A stretch of 21,276 nucleotides of DNA from a bacterium (GCA_028278125.1 JANQEY010000231.1:1-21276); one strand, 5' to 3'. Shown: positions 1 through 8,163, counted from the stretch's first letter. A program made the numbers and translations. Notes: generated by a model not told the origin, from the sequence alone.

Positions 1-55
1 CGGCAAACCTGCGATGAATAGCCATTTTCTAAAATTTTGTCCGATAATTTTTATA

Positions 56-79
56 GAGCCTGATTTCCGGGTCAGGCTC
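56..79. promoter_or_regulatory. Hairpin upstream of the small terminase gene
   Basis: A perfect 8-bp inverted repeat is present: GAGCCTGA at 56-63 and its reverse complement TCAGGCTC at 72-79, with an 8-nt loop. There is no run of T directly after either arm (CAAATTT follows on the + strand), so it is not a textbook intrinsic terminator. It could end an upstream transcript weakly, or lie in the 5' leader of the late operon. No convincing promoter hexamers accompany it. Bases 1-55 hold no complete gene; a frame from base 1 stops at 19-21 and may be the tail of an upstream gene, but this is too short to judge. Confidence 0.4.
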
Positions 80-111
80 CAAATTTACACAATGAATAAA
101 AGGATTATACG

Positions 112-711
112 ATGCCATTAGTAACGAAAGCCGAATTCGCCAGGAGGCTTGGAGTCACAGGGAACGCCATCCGACAGGCTCTGGACGTAGGACGCATTGA
201 ATCATCGACAGACAATCCCGCAGGAAGGGAAATGATAGACTACGAAAGTCAACTTATCAACTTCGTTCGAACTACGAGGGACATAGGTGTCTTAAAGCGC
301 TTCCGTGATTTACGGAAGAACATCACACAGGATGCTCCTCCGCCAGCGGCGAAGCCCAATGGACGGAAGAAAGGTGTGGATAAATACCAAGAACTGTTTG
401 ACAAATCTCCGGACGAAATGGATGCTGCAGATGCCGCTGAATTGACCGCTATTGTAAAGGCAAAAAAGGCTGCTCTGGAATATCAGAAAATGGATAATAC
501 TATGGTGGATGTGGATGTGGTGCTGGATATCTTTGAGGATATTTCTACTAACATCCGACAAGCGGTTCTTGCTCTACCGGACAGAGTAGTGCCGCAGATG
601 GAAGGACTTGACTACGATAAACGGTATGCCATGATGCAGAAAGAATGCCGGGAAATACTGGAAACCTTGAACAAAAATATAAAGAAGAAAATGCTTGATG
701 AAACGACTTAA
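112..711 (+). CDS. terS: Terminase small subunit (Nu1-like DNA packaging protein)
   Basis: The 199-aa protein is predicted to recognise phage DNA and hand it to the large terminase subunit. Residues about 4-30 (KAEFARRLGVTGNAIRQAL) read as a winged or helix-turn-helix DNA-binding segment, as in the Nu1 family. A basic linker (about 75-90) leads to a C-terminal half with the KKAALEYQKM and VDVDVVLDIF elements and the ALPDRVVPQ stretch, typical of Nu1-like small terminases, where this part mediates oligomerisation and large-subunit contact. The ATG has an AAGGA site 7 nt upstream. Its end overlaps the start of the large terminase gene. The size is normal for the family. Identification rests on motif pattern and position; the exact protein family was not searched. 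Confidence 0.85.
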   Translation: MPLVTKAEFARRLGVTGNAIRQALDVGRIESSTDNPAGREMIDYESQLINFVRTTRDIGVLKRFRDLRKNITQDAPPPAAKPNGRKKGVDKYQELFDKSPDEMDAADAAELTAIVKAKKAALEYQKMDNTMVDVDVVLDIFEDISTNIRQAVLALPDRVVPQMEGLDYDKRYAMMQKECREILETLNKNIKKKMLDETT

Positions 712-2623
712 AATAAAAGATAAGGAAGAACTGTTGGTCAAATCCTTTACAGGAGGGTTGGAACCTCCGGAGGATTTGATGCTACACGAGTGGGCTGATA
801 AGTACAGGGTATTACCACGGAAGAGCTCAGCGGAGCACGGGAAGTGGAGAACAAGTCGGTTCCCTTTCTTAAAGCAGTTGATGATAGACCTGTCACCGCA
901 GACTCCGGTCAGGGAAGTAACTGCTATGAAGGGGAGTCAGCTTGGGTTCACGGAGCTTTGCTTAAACCGGATTCTTTACAATCAAGATGTCCGGCCAGTG
1001 CCGCACCTTTACATTCAGAAAACTTTGGATGCTATCAGTAGGTTCAGCAAACAGAGATATGAGCCAAGCCTTAATGAGCTTCCATGGATAAGAGACAAGA
1101 TGAGAACCACTAAAGGCAGGGGCACCAAGGATAGAGCGGATACCCAGCTGATTAAAAGTTTCCCCGGTGGTATTACAATACTGGGGGGAGCCGACAGCGC
1201 TGCGTCGCTGCGTTCCGCTCCTATTAGTGACCTGGACGTGGATGAGTGGGACAGTTTTAAAGCGGACATCCAGCAGGAGGGTGACCCTGCGGAGCTTGCT
1301 GAGCGCCGAACAGCGAACTTCCCGCAACGAAAAATTTTTAGGTTATCAACACCGAAGACCAAGGAAACTTCCAAGATAGAACCTAAATTTAAGGAAGGCA
1401 ACCAACAATATTACATGATTACTTGCCCGGAATGTGGGCATCAGGCACCGCTTATTTGGGCGGAAGATGACCATCCCTTTCTATTAGATAACTTGTCGTT
1501 GGAATCATTGCGGTGCTTTACAATAGGTTGGGATGCTATGAACCCAATGACGGCTCATACTTTCTGTCAGAACTGTGGGTTTATTATAGAAGAAAAATAT
1601 AAAACCTATATGATGTCAGAGGAGAACGGAGCCCACTGGAAAATCTTTAATGTCCATTCCATGGAAGTTAGTTATCATATATCTGCGCTTTACAGTCCGC
1701 TTGGTTTTTATAGTTGGGCGGATGCCGTCAAGCTTTACTTGAAAGCGGAACGGACAATGGACAGGGATATTCTCAAGGTCTTTACCAATACAGTACAGGG
1801 GAAAACCTTCAGCGAGAAGGGAGAGCGGATTTCGGCTGGGGGTATTTTACGAAGGAGAGAAAAGTATCGTGCCTCCGTCCCAGCGGGAGTGCGCATACTT
1901 ACTTGTGGAACAGATATTCAAAAGGATAGGATTGAAGCCGAAGTCGTGGGCTGGGGTAATAAGTATGAGAGCTGGTCAATAGATTACAGGGTATTCCGGG
2001 GGAATACGGAGTATGCGGATGTATGGAACCAGTTGGATTTATATCTGCAAACTGAATTTGAGCACGAGGTTGCACCTACCATGCGTCCCGCAATTACTAT
2101 GATTGACAGCGGATACCGTACGGAACAGGCTTATAAATTTTGTCAGGGAAAAGAGCACAGGCTCATCTTCCCTGTAAAGGGAGTCGGTGGTTGGGGTAAA
2201 GGGTTATTTAAACCACCCAAGAACCGGAATGACTTTCATGTATTCTTGTATACAGCATACCCTGATGAGCTGAAAGCAAAGTTCTATTCACAGATGATGA
2301 CAGAGGAACCGGGACCCAACTATTGTCACTTCCCTTTTCCACCTGATGAAAATAAAGATGTTTACAATAAGAATCATTTCAAACAATTACTTGCGGAGGA
2401 ATTAAGAGAGACAAATGAAACAGGACGGGTGATTCTCAAGTGGCATCTACCGAAGGGGAGAAGGAATGAAGCGCTTGACTGTAGGAACTATGCCATTGTT
2501 GCTTTGAACGTTTATAATCCTAACTTTGAACTATTGGAAAAGAAAGGAATATATATCAGTGGTAAACCTCAATCCGTAAAGAAAAAAAAGAGGAGGAGGT
2601 CACACCAATCATCCATATCATAG
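698..2623 (+). CDS. terL: Terminase large subunit (lambda gpA family ATPase-nuclease)
   Basis: This is the packaging motor that pumps DNA through the portal and cuts concatemers. In the 641-aa protein, a Walker A-like motif (MKGSQLGFTE, about 77-86) and a Walker B with catalytic acid (DLDVDEWD, about 178-185) mark the N-terminal ATPase. The RLSTPK segment near 215-220 fits the coupling motif. Two Cys pairs (CPECGH near 243 and CQNCGF near 290) look like a zinc-binding insert. The C-terminal nuclease shows three acidic positions, in GTDIQKDRIEAE (D406), MIDSGYR (D470) and NEALDCRNYA (D594). The C-terminus is highly basic (KKKKRRR). A TTG one codon upstream (695) could also start it, but ATG 698 is the simpler choice. 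The gene overlaps the small subunit by 14 nt, implying coupled translation. Confidence 0.95.
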   Translation: MKRLKIKDKEELLVKSFTGGLEPPEDLMLHEWADKYRVLPRKSSAEHGKWRTSRFPFLKQLMIDLSPQTPVREVTAMKGSQLGFTELCLNRILYNQDVRPVPHLYIQKTLDAISRFSKQRYEPSLNELPWIRDKMRTTKGRGTKDRADTQLIKSFPGGITILGGADSAASLRSAPISDLDVDEWDSFKADIQQEGDPAELAERRTANFPQRKIFRLSTPKTKETSKIEPKFKEGNQQYYMITCPECGHQAPLIWAEDDHPFLLDNLSLESLRCFTIGWDAMNPMTAHTFCQNCGFIIEEKYKTYMMSEENGAHWKIFNVHSMEVSYHISALYSPLGFYSWADAVKLYLKAERTMDRDILKVFTNTVQGKTFSEKGERISAGGILRRREKYRASVPAGVRILTCGTDIQKDRIEAEVVGWGNKYESWSIDYRVFRGNTEYADVWNQLDLYLQTEFEHEVAPTMRPAITMIDSGYRTEQAYKFCQGKEHRLIFPVKGVGGWGKGLFKPPKNRNDFHVFLYTAYPDELKAKFYSQMMTEEPGPNYCHFPFPPDENKDVYNKNHFKQLLAEELRETNETGRVILKWHLPKGRRNEALDCRNYAIVALNVYNPNFELLEKKGIYISGKPQSVKKKKRRRSHQSSIS

Positions 2624-2631
2624 GATATAAT

Positions 2632-2739
2632 ATGATTAAGGAAATCATTATAATTACTTGTCATATAATAGCTATAGTTTTATTATTCTACTTATTAACT
2701 AAATTTGAAAAGGGAGGTCGCGATGCCGACGAACGCTGA
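2632..2739 (+). CDS. Small single-pass membrane peptide (35 aa), function unknown
   Basis: A short frame fills the gap between the large terminase and the gpW-like gene. AGGA at 2622-2625 lies 6 nt before the ATG. The peptide begins MIKE, then has about 19 strongly hydrophobic residues (IIIITCHIIAIVLLFYLL, about 5-22), then a charged tail rich in K, E, R and D. This is the form of a one-helix membrane peptide with a charged C-terminal face. It ends inside the next gene, so translation would carry the ribosome past the next SD. Nothing in the sequence gives a function; late phage micropeptides of this shape include holin-like and membrane-anchoring proteins, but no such claim is made here. The main doubt is that AT-rich spacers can give hydrophobic frames by chance. 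Confidence 0.5.
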   Translation: MIKEIIIITCHIIAIVLLFYLLTKFEKGGRDADER

Positions 2740-2950
2740 ATTAATAGCTGAAAAAACCGCTTTACTTGCAGAATATCAAAAAGCTGAATTGGCGGTTCTT
2801 AAAAATCAGTCCTACACGATTAAGGACAGAACTTTAACGAGAGCAAACATGAGTCATATTGTAAAGGAAAAACGTCGTTTGCAGAACGAGATTGCCAAAC
2901 TACAGGGTGGCGGAATGACTACGAGGTTGGGCTTTCCAAGGGATTACTAA
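2723..2950 (+). CDS. gpW-like head-tail joining protein
   Basis: The 75-aa protein matches the size and position (between large terminase and portal) of lambda gpW, which plugs the portal after packaging and prepares the head for tail attachment. The segment SYTIKDRTLTRANMSHIVKE, followed by a helical RLQNEIAKL stretch, fits the gpW pattern of two helices around a short beta hairpin. The chosen ATG at 2723 sits 5 nt after a strong AGGGAGG (2711-2717). A TTG at 2705 in the same frame would add six residues but has no good SD. The start is inside the end of the micropeptide gene. The C-terminus (MTTRLGFPRDY) resembles the flexible tail of gpW proteins. Confidence 0.85.
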   Translation: MPTNAELIAEKTALLAEYQKAELAVLKNQSYTIKDRTLTRANMSHIVKEKRRLQNEIAKLQGGGMTTRLGFPRDY

Positions 2951-3003
2951 AAAAATAAAAAAATAATTTGTATTCGCGAAGGTTTTTTATTACCTTATAG
3001 ACC

Positions 3004-4671
3004 ATGGAAAATAAAAAACCTTCTATTAAGCTTAATTGGATTGACCGCACTTTAATGGGTATTGCCCCACGTGCGGCTCTCAAGCGGATAAGAGCCAAAG
3101 CAACCATTGCTGCTCTTGACTCTACAGGTTACATCGTACCCGGGAAAAACCGCAGGTCGGTTAAAGGATGGAACCCACTTCCCGGTTCAGCAGATGAAGA
3201 TATAGTTCACCAGACTAATGCCCTCAGGGCTGGCAGCCGAGACCTGACTCAAAATACACCGATAGCATCCGGTGCTTTAAAACGTATCAGAACTAATGTC
3301 GTTGGTACAGGTTTAATTTTACAATCGAGAATTGATTATAAGTTCTTGGGCTTGTCAGAGGAGAAGGCAAACGAGTGGGAGGTAAATGCTGAACGCGAGT
3401 TTGGGCTTTGGGCTGAGGACATTTATTGTGATGCTGAACTGACCAGTAATTTCTATCAGTTGCAGGCAATGGCGATGTATAATACCGCATTATCCGGAGA
3501 TGTATTTGCTTTGCTTCCTGCGTTCCGTGTAAAGGGTTTTCCTTATGACCTGAAAGTAAAGCTAATTGAAGCGGATAGGTGTTCGAATCCTAATATGACG
3601 TCAAGCGGTTTATTGGCGAATGGACACCACTTAATCGACGGTATTGAAAAGGATAAGAATGGACGCCCAATAAAGTATCACTTCCGAAAACGGAGAGCGC
3701 TTAACGTAGAAATATTTGACTGGACGTCAGTGCGTGCTTTTGCGCCTTCAGGTCGTCGCAATGTTCTGCACCTGTTAGATAAGGAACGTCCCGGGCAAAC
3801 CCGTGGTGTCCCTATTCTTGCTCCAGTGATGGAAGCCTTAAAACAGATGGCTCGGTATTCCGAAGCAGAACTGATGTCAACGATTATAGCTTCCTTTTTT
3901 ACCGTATTCGTGAAGCAGATATCTCCGCAGACTGGTGGTATGCAGGCGAACTTTTTGCCGGATGATAATATCAATAACCAACCTGCTGCCGGGGAAGAAC
4001 CTACCACCACAGAGGAAAAGAACTATGAGATGGCTCCGGGCATGTTTAATTACATGGACTTGGATGAGGATGTTTCATTCGCAAACCCCCAAAGACCAAA
4101 CCCTCAGTTTGAGCCTTTTTTCCTTGCCTTTTGTAAACAGGTCGGGTCATCTCTTGAATTACCTTTTGAGGAATTAATACTGCATTTCAGCTCATCCTAT
4201 AGCGCTTCCCGGGCAGCTCTATTACAGGCATGGAAGTTCTACAGGTCGCGTCGTTCGTGGCTGTCCCTTAACTTTTGTAAACCTATATATTATACTTGGC
4301 TGTCAGAGGCAGTTGCAAAGGGCAGATTGTCCGCTCCCGGGTTCTTTGATGACTATGGTATTGCTATGGCTTGGGCTGGCTCAGAATGGGTTGGAGCCGG
4401 GATGGGGCAGATTGACCCGAAGAAAGAAACGGAAGCAGCGAATTTACGGGTTGACAAGTTTCTTTCGACAAGGGAGCAGGAGCATATTGCTATATACGGT
4501 GGTAGTCAGGGCAGGTTCGCCGGAATAGTAAACCGTTCGGTCAGGGAGGAGAAACTTATTAATGACGAAAGAAAAGCGCTCGGAGTTGAAACGCAAGAGG
4601 CAGTTCCGGGTAATCAAATGGATAGTGGAAACGACGATAAAAATATTGACGATATGGAGGACGAAAGATAA
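3004..4671 (+). CDS. Portal protein (lambda gpB family)
   Basis: The 555-aa protein should form the dodecameric ring at the capsid vertex through which DNA passes and to which the terminase docks. The N-terminal region (SPRAALKR-type element near residues 18-32, here APRAALKRIRAKATIAAL), the TPIASGALKRIRTNVVGTGL segment near 86, and the ASRAALLQAWKFYRSRR helix near 400 fit lambda-type portals. Gene order (W, portal, protease) supports this. A stop codon lies in frame 6 nt upstream, so ATG 3004 is the earliest possible start. No clear Shine-Dalgarno precedes it; GAAGG at 2979-2983 is about 20 nt away. The stop overlaps the protease start as TAATG. The acidic C-terminal tail (DSGNDDKNIDDMEDER) is unremarkable for portals. 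Confidence 0.93.
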   Translation: MENKKPSIKLNWIDRTLMGIAPRAALKRIRAKATIAALDSTGYIVPGKNRRSVKGWNPLPGSADEDIVHQTNALRAGSRDLTQNTPIASGALKRIRTNVVGTGLILQSRIDYKFLGLSEEKANEWEVNAEREFGLWAEDIYCDAELTSNFYQLQAMAMYNTALSGDVFALLPAFRVKGFPYDLKVKLIEADRCSNPNMTSSGLLANGHHLIDGIEKDKNGRPIKYHFRKRRALNVEIFDWTSVRAFAPSGRRNVLHLLDKERPGQTRGVPILAPVMEALKQMARYSEAELMSTIIASFFTVFVKQISPQTGGMQANFLPDDNINNQPAAGEEPTTTEEKNYEMAPGMFNYMDLDEDVSFANPQRPNPQFEPFFLAFCKQVGSSLELPFEELILHFSSSYSASRAALLQAWKFYRSRRSWLSLNFCKPIYYTWLSEAVAKGRLSAPGFFDDYGIAMAWAGSEWVGAGMGQIDPKKETEAANLRVDKFLSTREQEHIAIYGGSQGRFAGIVNRSVREEKLINDERKALGVETQEAVPGNQMDSGNDDKNIDDMEDER

Positions 4672-6005
4672 TGGCAAGTAAAATTGTTGAGTGGATAAAA
4701 AGCCACCGCTGGGCTATTATCCCCAGTACTCTGGAGGCGATGATAGAGTTTACAGAAAAGAGAATCGAAGGTGGGATGGATATTAAGATTGCTAATGAAG
4801 ACCAAGCAAAATATCATCTTAACGAAATCGAATCTATAACAGCACTGCAAACCCGAATAGGGACGCCGATTGATGGAGCTCGCCATGCTGTGAAGCGTGG
4901 TCGCGTAGGGATTGTTCCGGTCGTTGGTCCAATTTTTCCCCGGGATAATTTCTTTACCGCATGGTCGGGAGCTGTGAGTGTGGACACGATTGCTCGTGAT
5001 TTACAGATGGCTATGGACGATGATAGTATAGATAGTATTATTCTAAATTTTGATAGTCCTGGCGGGGAGATAACAGGTATATCAGAGCTGGCTCAGTTCA
5101 TTGCTGATTGCGGAAAACGGAAGCGAACCATGGGATATGCCTATGGTTATATGGCTTCCGCAGCCTATTGGCTTGGTTCCGGGCTCGGTGAAATTGTCGC
5201 TTCGCAAACCGCTGAGGTCGGTTCTATTGGTGTGGTTGCTGTATATACCGACAGCCGAGAGAAGGACAGCAAGTCAGGTGTAAAGCGGCACGAGATTGTC
5301 TCAAGTAAATCCCCAAAGAAACGTGCCGACCCAGCGACGGATGAGGGAAGGCAAGCTATACAAACAATAGTTGATGAACTGGCAGATATTTTTATCGGGG
5401 ATGTCGCCGCCAATCGTGGTGTTACTGCAGAGCATGTAGCAAGCGAATTTGGTCAGGGTGGTATCTTTATTGCCGGGAACGCTATAGAGCCGGGAATGGT
5501 GGATAGAATCGGAACATTGGAAATGCTAATTGAAGAGCAAAATAAATTAACAGAAAGTAAACAATCCATTTACTTATCAGGAGGTAATAATATGGATGAA
5601 AAACAATTTGCTGCAGACCACCCTGAACTTTACAAAGCGATACAGGAGGCTGCACGTAAAGCAGGACGTGCCGAAGGTCATGCCGAAGGTTTGAAGGCTG
5701 GCGTGGAACAGGAGAGCAATCGTATCAAGGCTATCATGGACATTAATGTCCCGGGAGCCGAAACGATTGTGAAGGAAAATATGTTTAATGCTGAGCACAC
5801 AGCAGACACCATCTCGGCTCTTATTCTTAAAGAGCAGCAGAAAACATTGGCTGCTAAAAAGAAAGAGCAGGAGGACGAAGGTGCTGATGTTCAGTCTGCG
5901 CTGGAACAGGTTGACCCCGGAGCTGAAGGTGCTGGCTCGGAGGAAGCCACAGCCGATGAGGAAAAGGCTTATTCCGATAATCTCAAGGCTGGCGCTGCTC
6001 AATAA
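4671..6005 (+). CDS. S49 (SppA/ClpP-fold) head maturation protease, lambda gpC-like
   Basis: This 444-aa serine protease is predicted to act inside the procapsid, cutting itself and partner proteins during head maturation. A peptidase S49 domain spans about residues 75-285. The ILNFDSPGGEITG motif (about 124-136) fits the oxyanion region. The nucleophile is Ser163 in YMASAAYWLGS, and the general base Lys is probably K216 or K217 in KSPKKRADP. Conserved AEVGSIGVV (181-189) follows the nucleophile. From about residue 308 the sequence becomes charged, helical and low in hydrophobics, as expected for scaffold. GGAGG 10 nt upstream and the TAATG overlap indicate coupling with the portal gene. The C-terminal 137 codons carry a second start (see the nested scaffold entry), the same arrangement as lambda C/Nu3. 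Confidence 0.93.
   Translation: MASKIVEWIKSHRWAIIPSTLEAMIEFTEKRIEGGMDIKIANEDQAKYHLNEIESITALQTRIGTPIDGARHAVKRGRVGIVPVVGPIFPRDNFFTAWSGAVSVDTIARDLQMAMDDDSIDSIILNFDSPGGEITGISELAQFIADCGKRKRTMGYAYGYMASAAYWLGSGLGEIVASQTAEVGSIGVVAVYTDSREKDSKSGVKRHEIVSSKSPKKRADPATDEGRQAIQTIVDELADIFIGDVAANRGVTAEHVASEFGQGGIFIAGNAIEPGMVDRIGTLEMLIEEQNKLTESKQSIYLSGGNNMDEKQFAADHPELYKAIQEAARKAGRAEGHAEGLKAGVEQESNRIKAIMDINVPGAETIVKENMFNAEHTADTISALILKEQQKTLAAKKKEQEDEGADVQSALEQVDPGAEGAGSEEATADEEKAYSDNLKAGAAQ
5592..6005 (+). CDS. Nested in-frame capsid scaffold protein (Nu3-like)
   Basis: Inside the protease gene and in the same frame, a perfect AGGAGG (5579-5584) lies 7 nt before an ATG at 5592. Translation from it gives a 137-aa protein identical to the protease C-terminus, beginning MDEKQFAADHPELYKAIQEA. 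It is rich in Lys, Glu and Ala, has a probable helical or coiled-coil core, includes a KKKEQEDEGAD stretch, and lacks large hydrophobic segments, all typical of phage scaffolds. In lambda, Nu3 arises in this way from the 3' end of gene C and templates capsid assembly before being removed by the protease. An in-frame start with an SD this strong inside a gene is unlikely by chance. Independent expression is inferred, not shown. Confidence 0.8.
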   Translation: MDEKQFAADHPELYKAIQEAARKAGRAEGHAEGLKAGVEQESNRIKAIMDINVPGAETIVKENMFNAEHTADTISALILKEQQKTLAAKKKEQEDEGADVQSALEQVDPGAEGAGSEEATADEEKAYSDNLKAGAAQ

Positions 6006-6073
6006 CATTAGTAAAGTCAAAGAATAATTTTTATTCCATAATTAATTAATTTCTTTATGTAAAGGAGAGCCAT
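6006..6073 (+). other. AT-rich intergenic leader before the decoration gene
   Basis: This 68-nt gap is strongly AT-rich, with GAATAA-TTT-TTATTC (a weak 6-bp hairpin) and an AATTAATTAATT run. It ends in AAAGGAGAG, a good ribosome site for the decoration gene. I see no strong terminator and no well-spaced promoter hexamers. It may simply be an unstructured leader favouring high expression of decoration and capsid proteins. Confidence 0.35.
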
Positions 6074-7021
6074 ATGGCTGAAGAACTTTTTAACTATGAT
6101 GCGCTGTATTTCAACCTTGCTCCTGGTTGTCAAGAGGATGTATTGGTTGCGGCAGGGCAGAACCTTGCGCGAGGCTCAGTGCTTGGCAGGGTTATACAGA
6201 CCACACCGACTACAGGTACTGCTGATGGTGGGAACACCGGAGATGGGACTGTTTCGGCTGTGACTGGCGGGGATAAAACCAAACCCGGAACGTATACGAT
6301 TGAATGTATTCGTGCCGTGACAAATGGTGGGGAATTTATTGTTACCGACCCGGATGGCAAGTTCGTTGGTTCTTGTCTTATTGAAGCTGGCGCTGGTGGT
6401 ACCGTTGATTTTAAGAGCGACGAGCTCAACTTTACTGTCACAGATGGAAGCACCGATTTTGCTGTCGGTGATAAGTTTACTGTGGCGGTCGCAGGTGGTA
6501 CTCCCGCAACAGGTACTGCGGATGGTGGAAATACAGGTAATGGAACCATGACCGGAGTGGTTGCTGGACGCGAAGCAAAGGTCGGAACGTATACTGTTAA
6601 ATGTACAGCTATTGCAACGAATGCTGGAACTTTCTCAGTGGAAGACCCCGACGGAAATATGTTACCGGATGCGGAGGTTGGAACCGCTTATGAAAATGAG
6701 CAGATTAACTTCCTGCTGAATGACGGTTCTACGGACTTTGCTGTGGATGACGAGTTTACAATAGCGGTATCGCTTGGGGAACGTCAGGTCAAGCTGGTAA
6801 ACAGCGCAAACACTGATGGTTCCGGCAAAGCTCGTTTTGTTCTGCTGGATGATGTTGATGCTACTGCCGCTGCTAAAAAAGGTTGCGCTGCCCGTGCCGG
6901 AAGCTTCAACGAAAATAAACTTATCTTTGGTGGTACTGATACAATTAATGACCACCGGGATGCTCTGCGTGAGCTTGGTATTTTTACCAACGCAGCCGAA
7001 CGCAATGTAGAGCCACAATAA
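6074..7021 (+). CDS. Head decoration protein (lambda gpD-like) with tandem inserted domains
   Basis: The 315-aa protein should sit on the capsid surface and stabilise the expanded head. The ends match the gpD family: LAPGCQEDVLVAAGQNLARG near residues 16-34 at the N-terminus, and VLLDDVDATAAAKKG, followed by the AGSFNENKLIFGG segment, near 257-287 at the C-terminus. Lambda gpD is only about 110 residues; the extra length is two tandem copies of a roughly 85-92-residue module (about 48-139 and 147-232), each opening GTADGGNTG and closing with DGSTDFAV and a FT(V/I)AV strand. Such glycine- and aspartate-rich inserts are known in longer decoration proteins. AAAGGAG precedes the ATG. Neighbours (protease/scaffold upstream, capsid downstream) fit lambda order. 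Confidence 0.88.
   Translation: MAEELFNYDALYFNLAPGCQEDVLVAAGQNLARGSVLGRVIQTTPTTGTADGGNTGDGTVSAVTGGDKTKPGTYTIECIRAVTNGGEFIVTDPDGKFVGSCLIEAGAGGTVDFKSDELNFTVTDGSTDFAVGDKFTVAVAGGTPATGTADGGNTGNGTMTGVVAGREAKVGTYTVKCTAIATNAGTFSVEDPDGNMLPDAEVGTAYENEQINFLLNDGSTDFAVDDEFTIAVSLGERQVKLVNSANTDGSGKARFVLLDDVDATAAAKKGCAARAGSFNENKLIFGGTDTINDHRDALRELGIFTNAAERNVEPQ
6215..6769 (+). repeat. Tandem domain duplication inside the decoration gene
   Basis: Two homologous units lie side by side: about 6215-6490 and about 6512-6769. At protein level they share GTADGGNTGxGT at the start, GTYT in the middle, a DPDG turn, and DGSTDFAVxDxFT near the end. By eye roughly half the residues match; the first unit is a few residues longer near its DPDG-to-DGSTDF segment. 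At DNA level the copies have diverged at many third positions, so the duplication is not recent. Boundaries are approximate. Confidence 0.85.
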
Positions 7022-7078
7022 TCATTCTGACAAGTAAAAGAATAAATATTACTTTACAATTAACAAGCGAGGTCATTA

Positions 7079-8131
7079 ATGGCAATTGATATGTTTGAAT
7101 CGAGACGGATGACTGCAGCGCTCCAGCAACTATATCCTCCGAAAACATGGTTGCGTGATACCATCTTTACAAGGTCAGAGAATCATACCACCAGGTATGT
7201 TGATATTGACATTGTCAAAGGAGAACGCAGGGTCGCAGCATACGTCCATCCCCAGCACGAGGGGAAAACTGTACAGCGGGAAGGATACAGAACCCGCACA
7301 TATAAGGCTCCTTATACAAAGGAGAAAATGATAACCACCGCCCAGGACGCCTTCAAACGGGAACCCGGTCAGAACGTTTATGAAGTAAACGATACTGCCG
7401 CATCTCGTGCGCAGCGTATCCTTGGTAAAGACCTTCGGGAACTTGGTGAAAGGCTTGACAGGCTTGAAGAACTTCAGTGTGCCACTGCTCTGCAGACTGG
7501 TGTCATCACTGTAGAGGGAGAGGGAATTTCAGATAGTATTGATTTCGGTCTCTCCGCTTCAGGCGCAAAGTCGGGCAATTCACATCTTCCCACCCTTGCA
7601 GGTACTGCAAAATGGAGCGACCGCACGAATTCGGTTCCGCTTATAAACCTGCGTGATTGGGTTGATACAATTGAAATTGACTCTGGACTTGGTGTTGCAG
7701 ATTGTATCATGGGTAAAGCGGCAGCGCAGGATTTCGTTCGGAACGCTGAAGTGAAAGACCTGCTGGACAATCGTCGTATTAAGATGGGTGAAATCAATCC
7801 CCGCAAACTGAAAGAACTTGGTGTCACCTATTGGGGATATCTGGAAGAGCCGGGAATTGATATCTGGGAATACTCTGCATACTATTATGACAAGGCGACC
7901 CGGACGACGAAAACTTATGTTGACACAAATAAGGTCATCCTTTGGGGTGCCGGGATGTACGCGAAACGGCATTACGGGCTGATTGAAGATGTTGAAGCAA
8001 ACATGGTGGTGGACAGGTTCGCCAAGTCATGGATTGAGAAAGACCCGTCGGGTCGTATTGTTTTACTTCAGTCCGCACCGCTGATGGCTCCTCATCAGGT
8101 GGATGCAATTCTTTGCGCCACTGTTAGATAG
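7079..8131 (+). CDS. Major capsid protein (lambda gpE family, HK97 fold)
   Basis: The 350-aa protein is the main shell subunit. Length and pattern fit lambda gpE: an N-terminal DMFESRRMTAALQQLYPPKTWLRDTIF segment (given here as description of residues 4-29), the KERPGQ-type region (here FKREPGQNVYEV, near 96), ILGKDLRELGERLDRLEELQ (about 114-133), GYLEEPGIDIWEY (about 253-265), and a C-terminal RIVLLQSAPLMAPHQVDA segment. The HK97 fold is known for the family. The gene follows the decoration gene, as in lambda D-E. GAGG about 6 nt upstream of ATG 7079 serves as SD. No truncation or unusual insertion is visible. Confidence 0.94.
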   Translation: MAIDMFESRRMTAALQQLYPPKTWLRDTIFTRSENHTTRYVDIDIVKGERRVAAYVHPQHEGKTVQREGYRTRTYKAPYTKEKMITTAQDAFKREPGQNVYEVNDTAASRAQRILGKDLRELGERLDRLEELQCATALQTGVITVEGEGISDSIDFGLSASGAKSGNSHLPTLAGTAKWSDRTNSVPLINLRDWVDTIEIDSGLGVADCIMGKAAAQDFVRNAEVKDLLDNRRIKMGEINPRKLKELGVTYWGYLEEPGIDIWEYSAYYYDKATRTTKTYVDTNKVILWGAGMYAKRHYGLIEDVEANMVVDRFAKSWIEKDPSGRIVLLQSAPLMAPHQVDAILCATVR

Positions 8132-8163
8132 TTTCATGAAGTAAATTATCAAGGAGTTAAGAA

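Noticed and set aside
2626..2669. Two TATAAT sequences (2626-2631 and 2664-2669) as promoter -10 elements
   Set aside because: No acceptable -35 hexamer lies 16-18 nt upstream of either, and the surrounding gap is AT-rich, so matches by chance are likely.
2705..2722. TTG start for the gpW-like gene
   Set aside because: The ATG at 2723 has a much better SD (AGGGAGG, 5 nt away), and the extra residues (MKREVA) come from translating the SD itself.
6130..6549. Antisense frame across the decoration gene
   Set aside because: It is the complement of the glycine- and threonine-rich duplicated domain; the sense gene is well supported by family and context.
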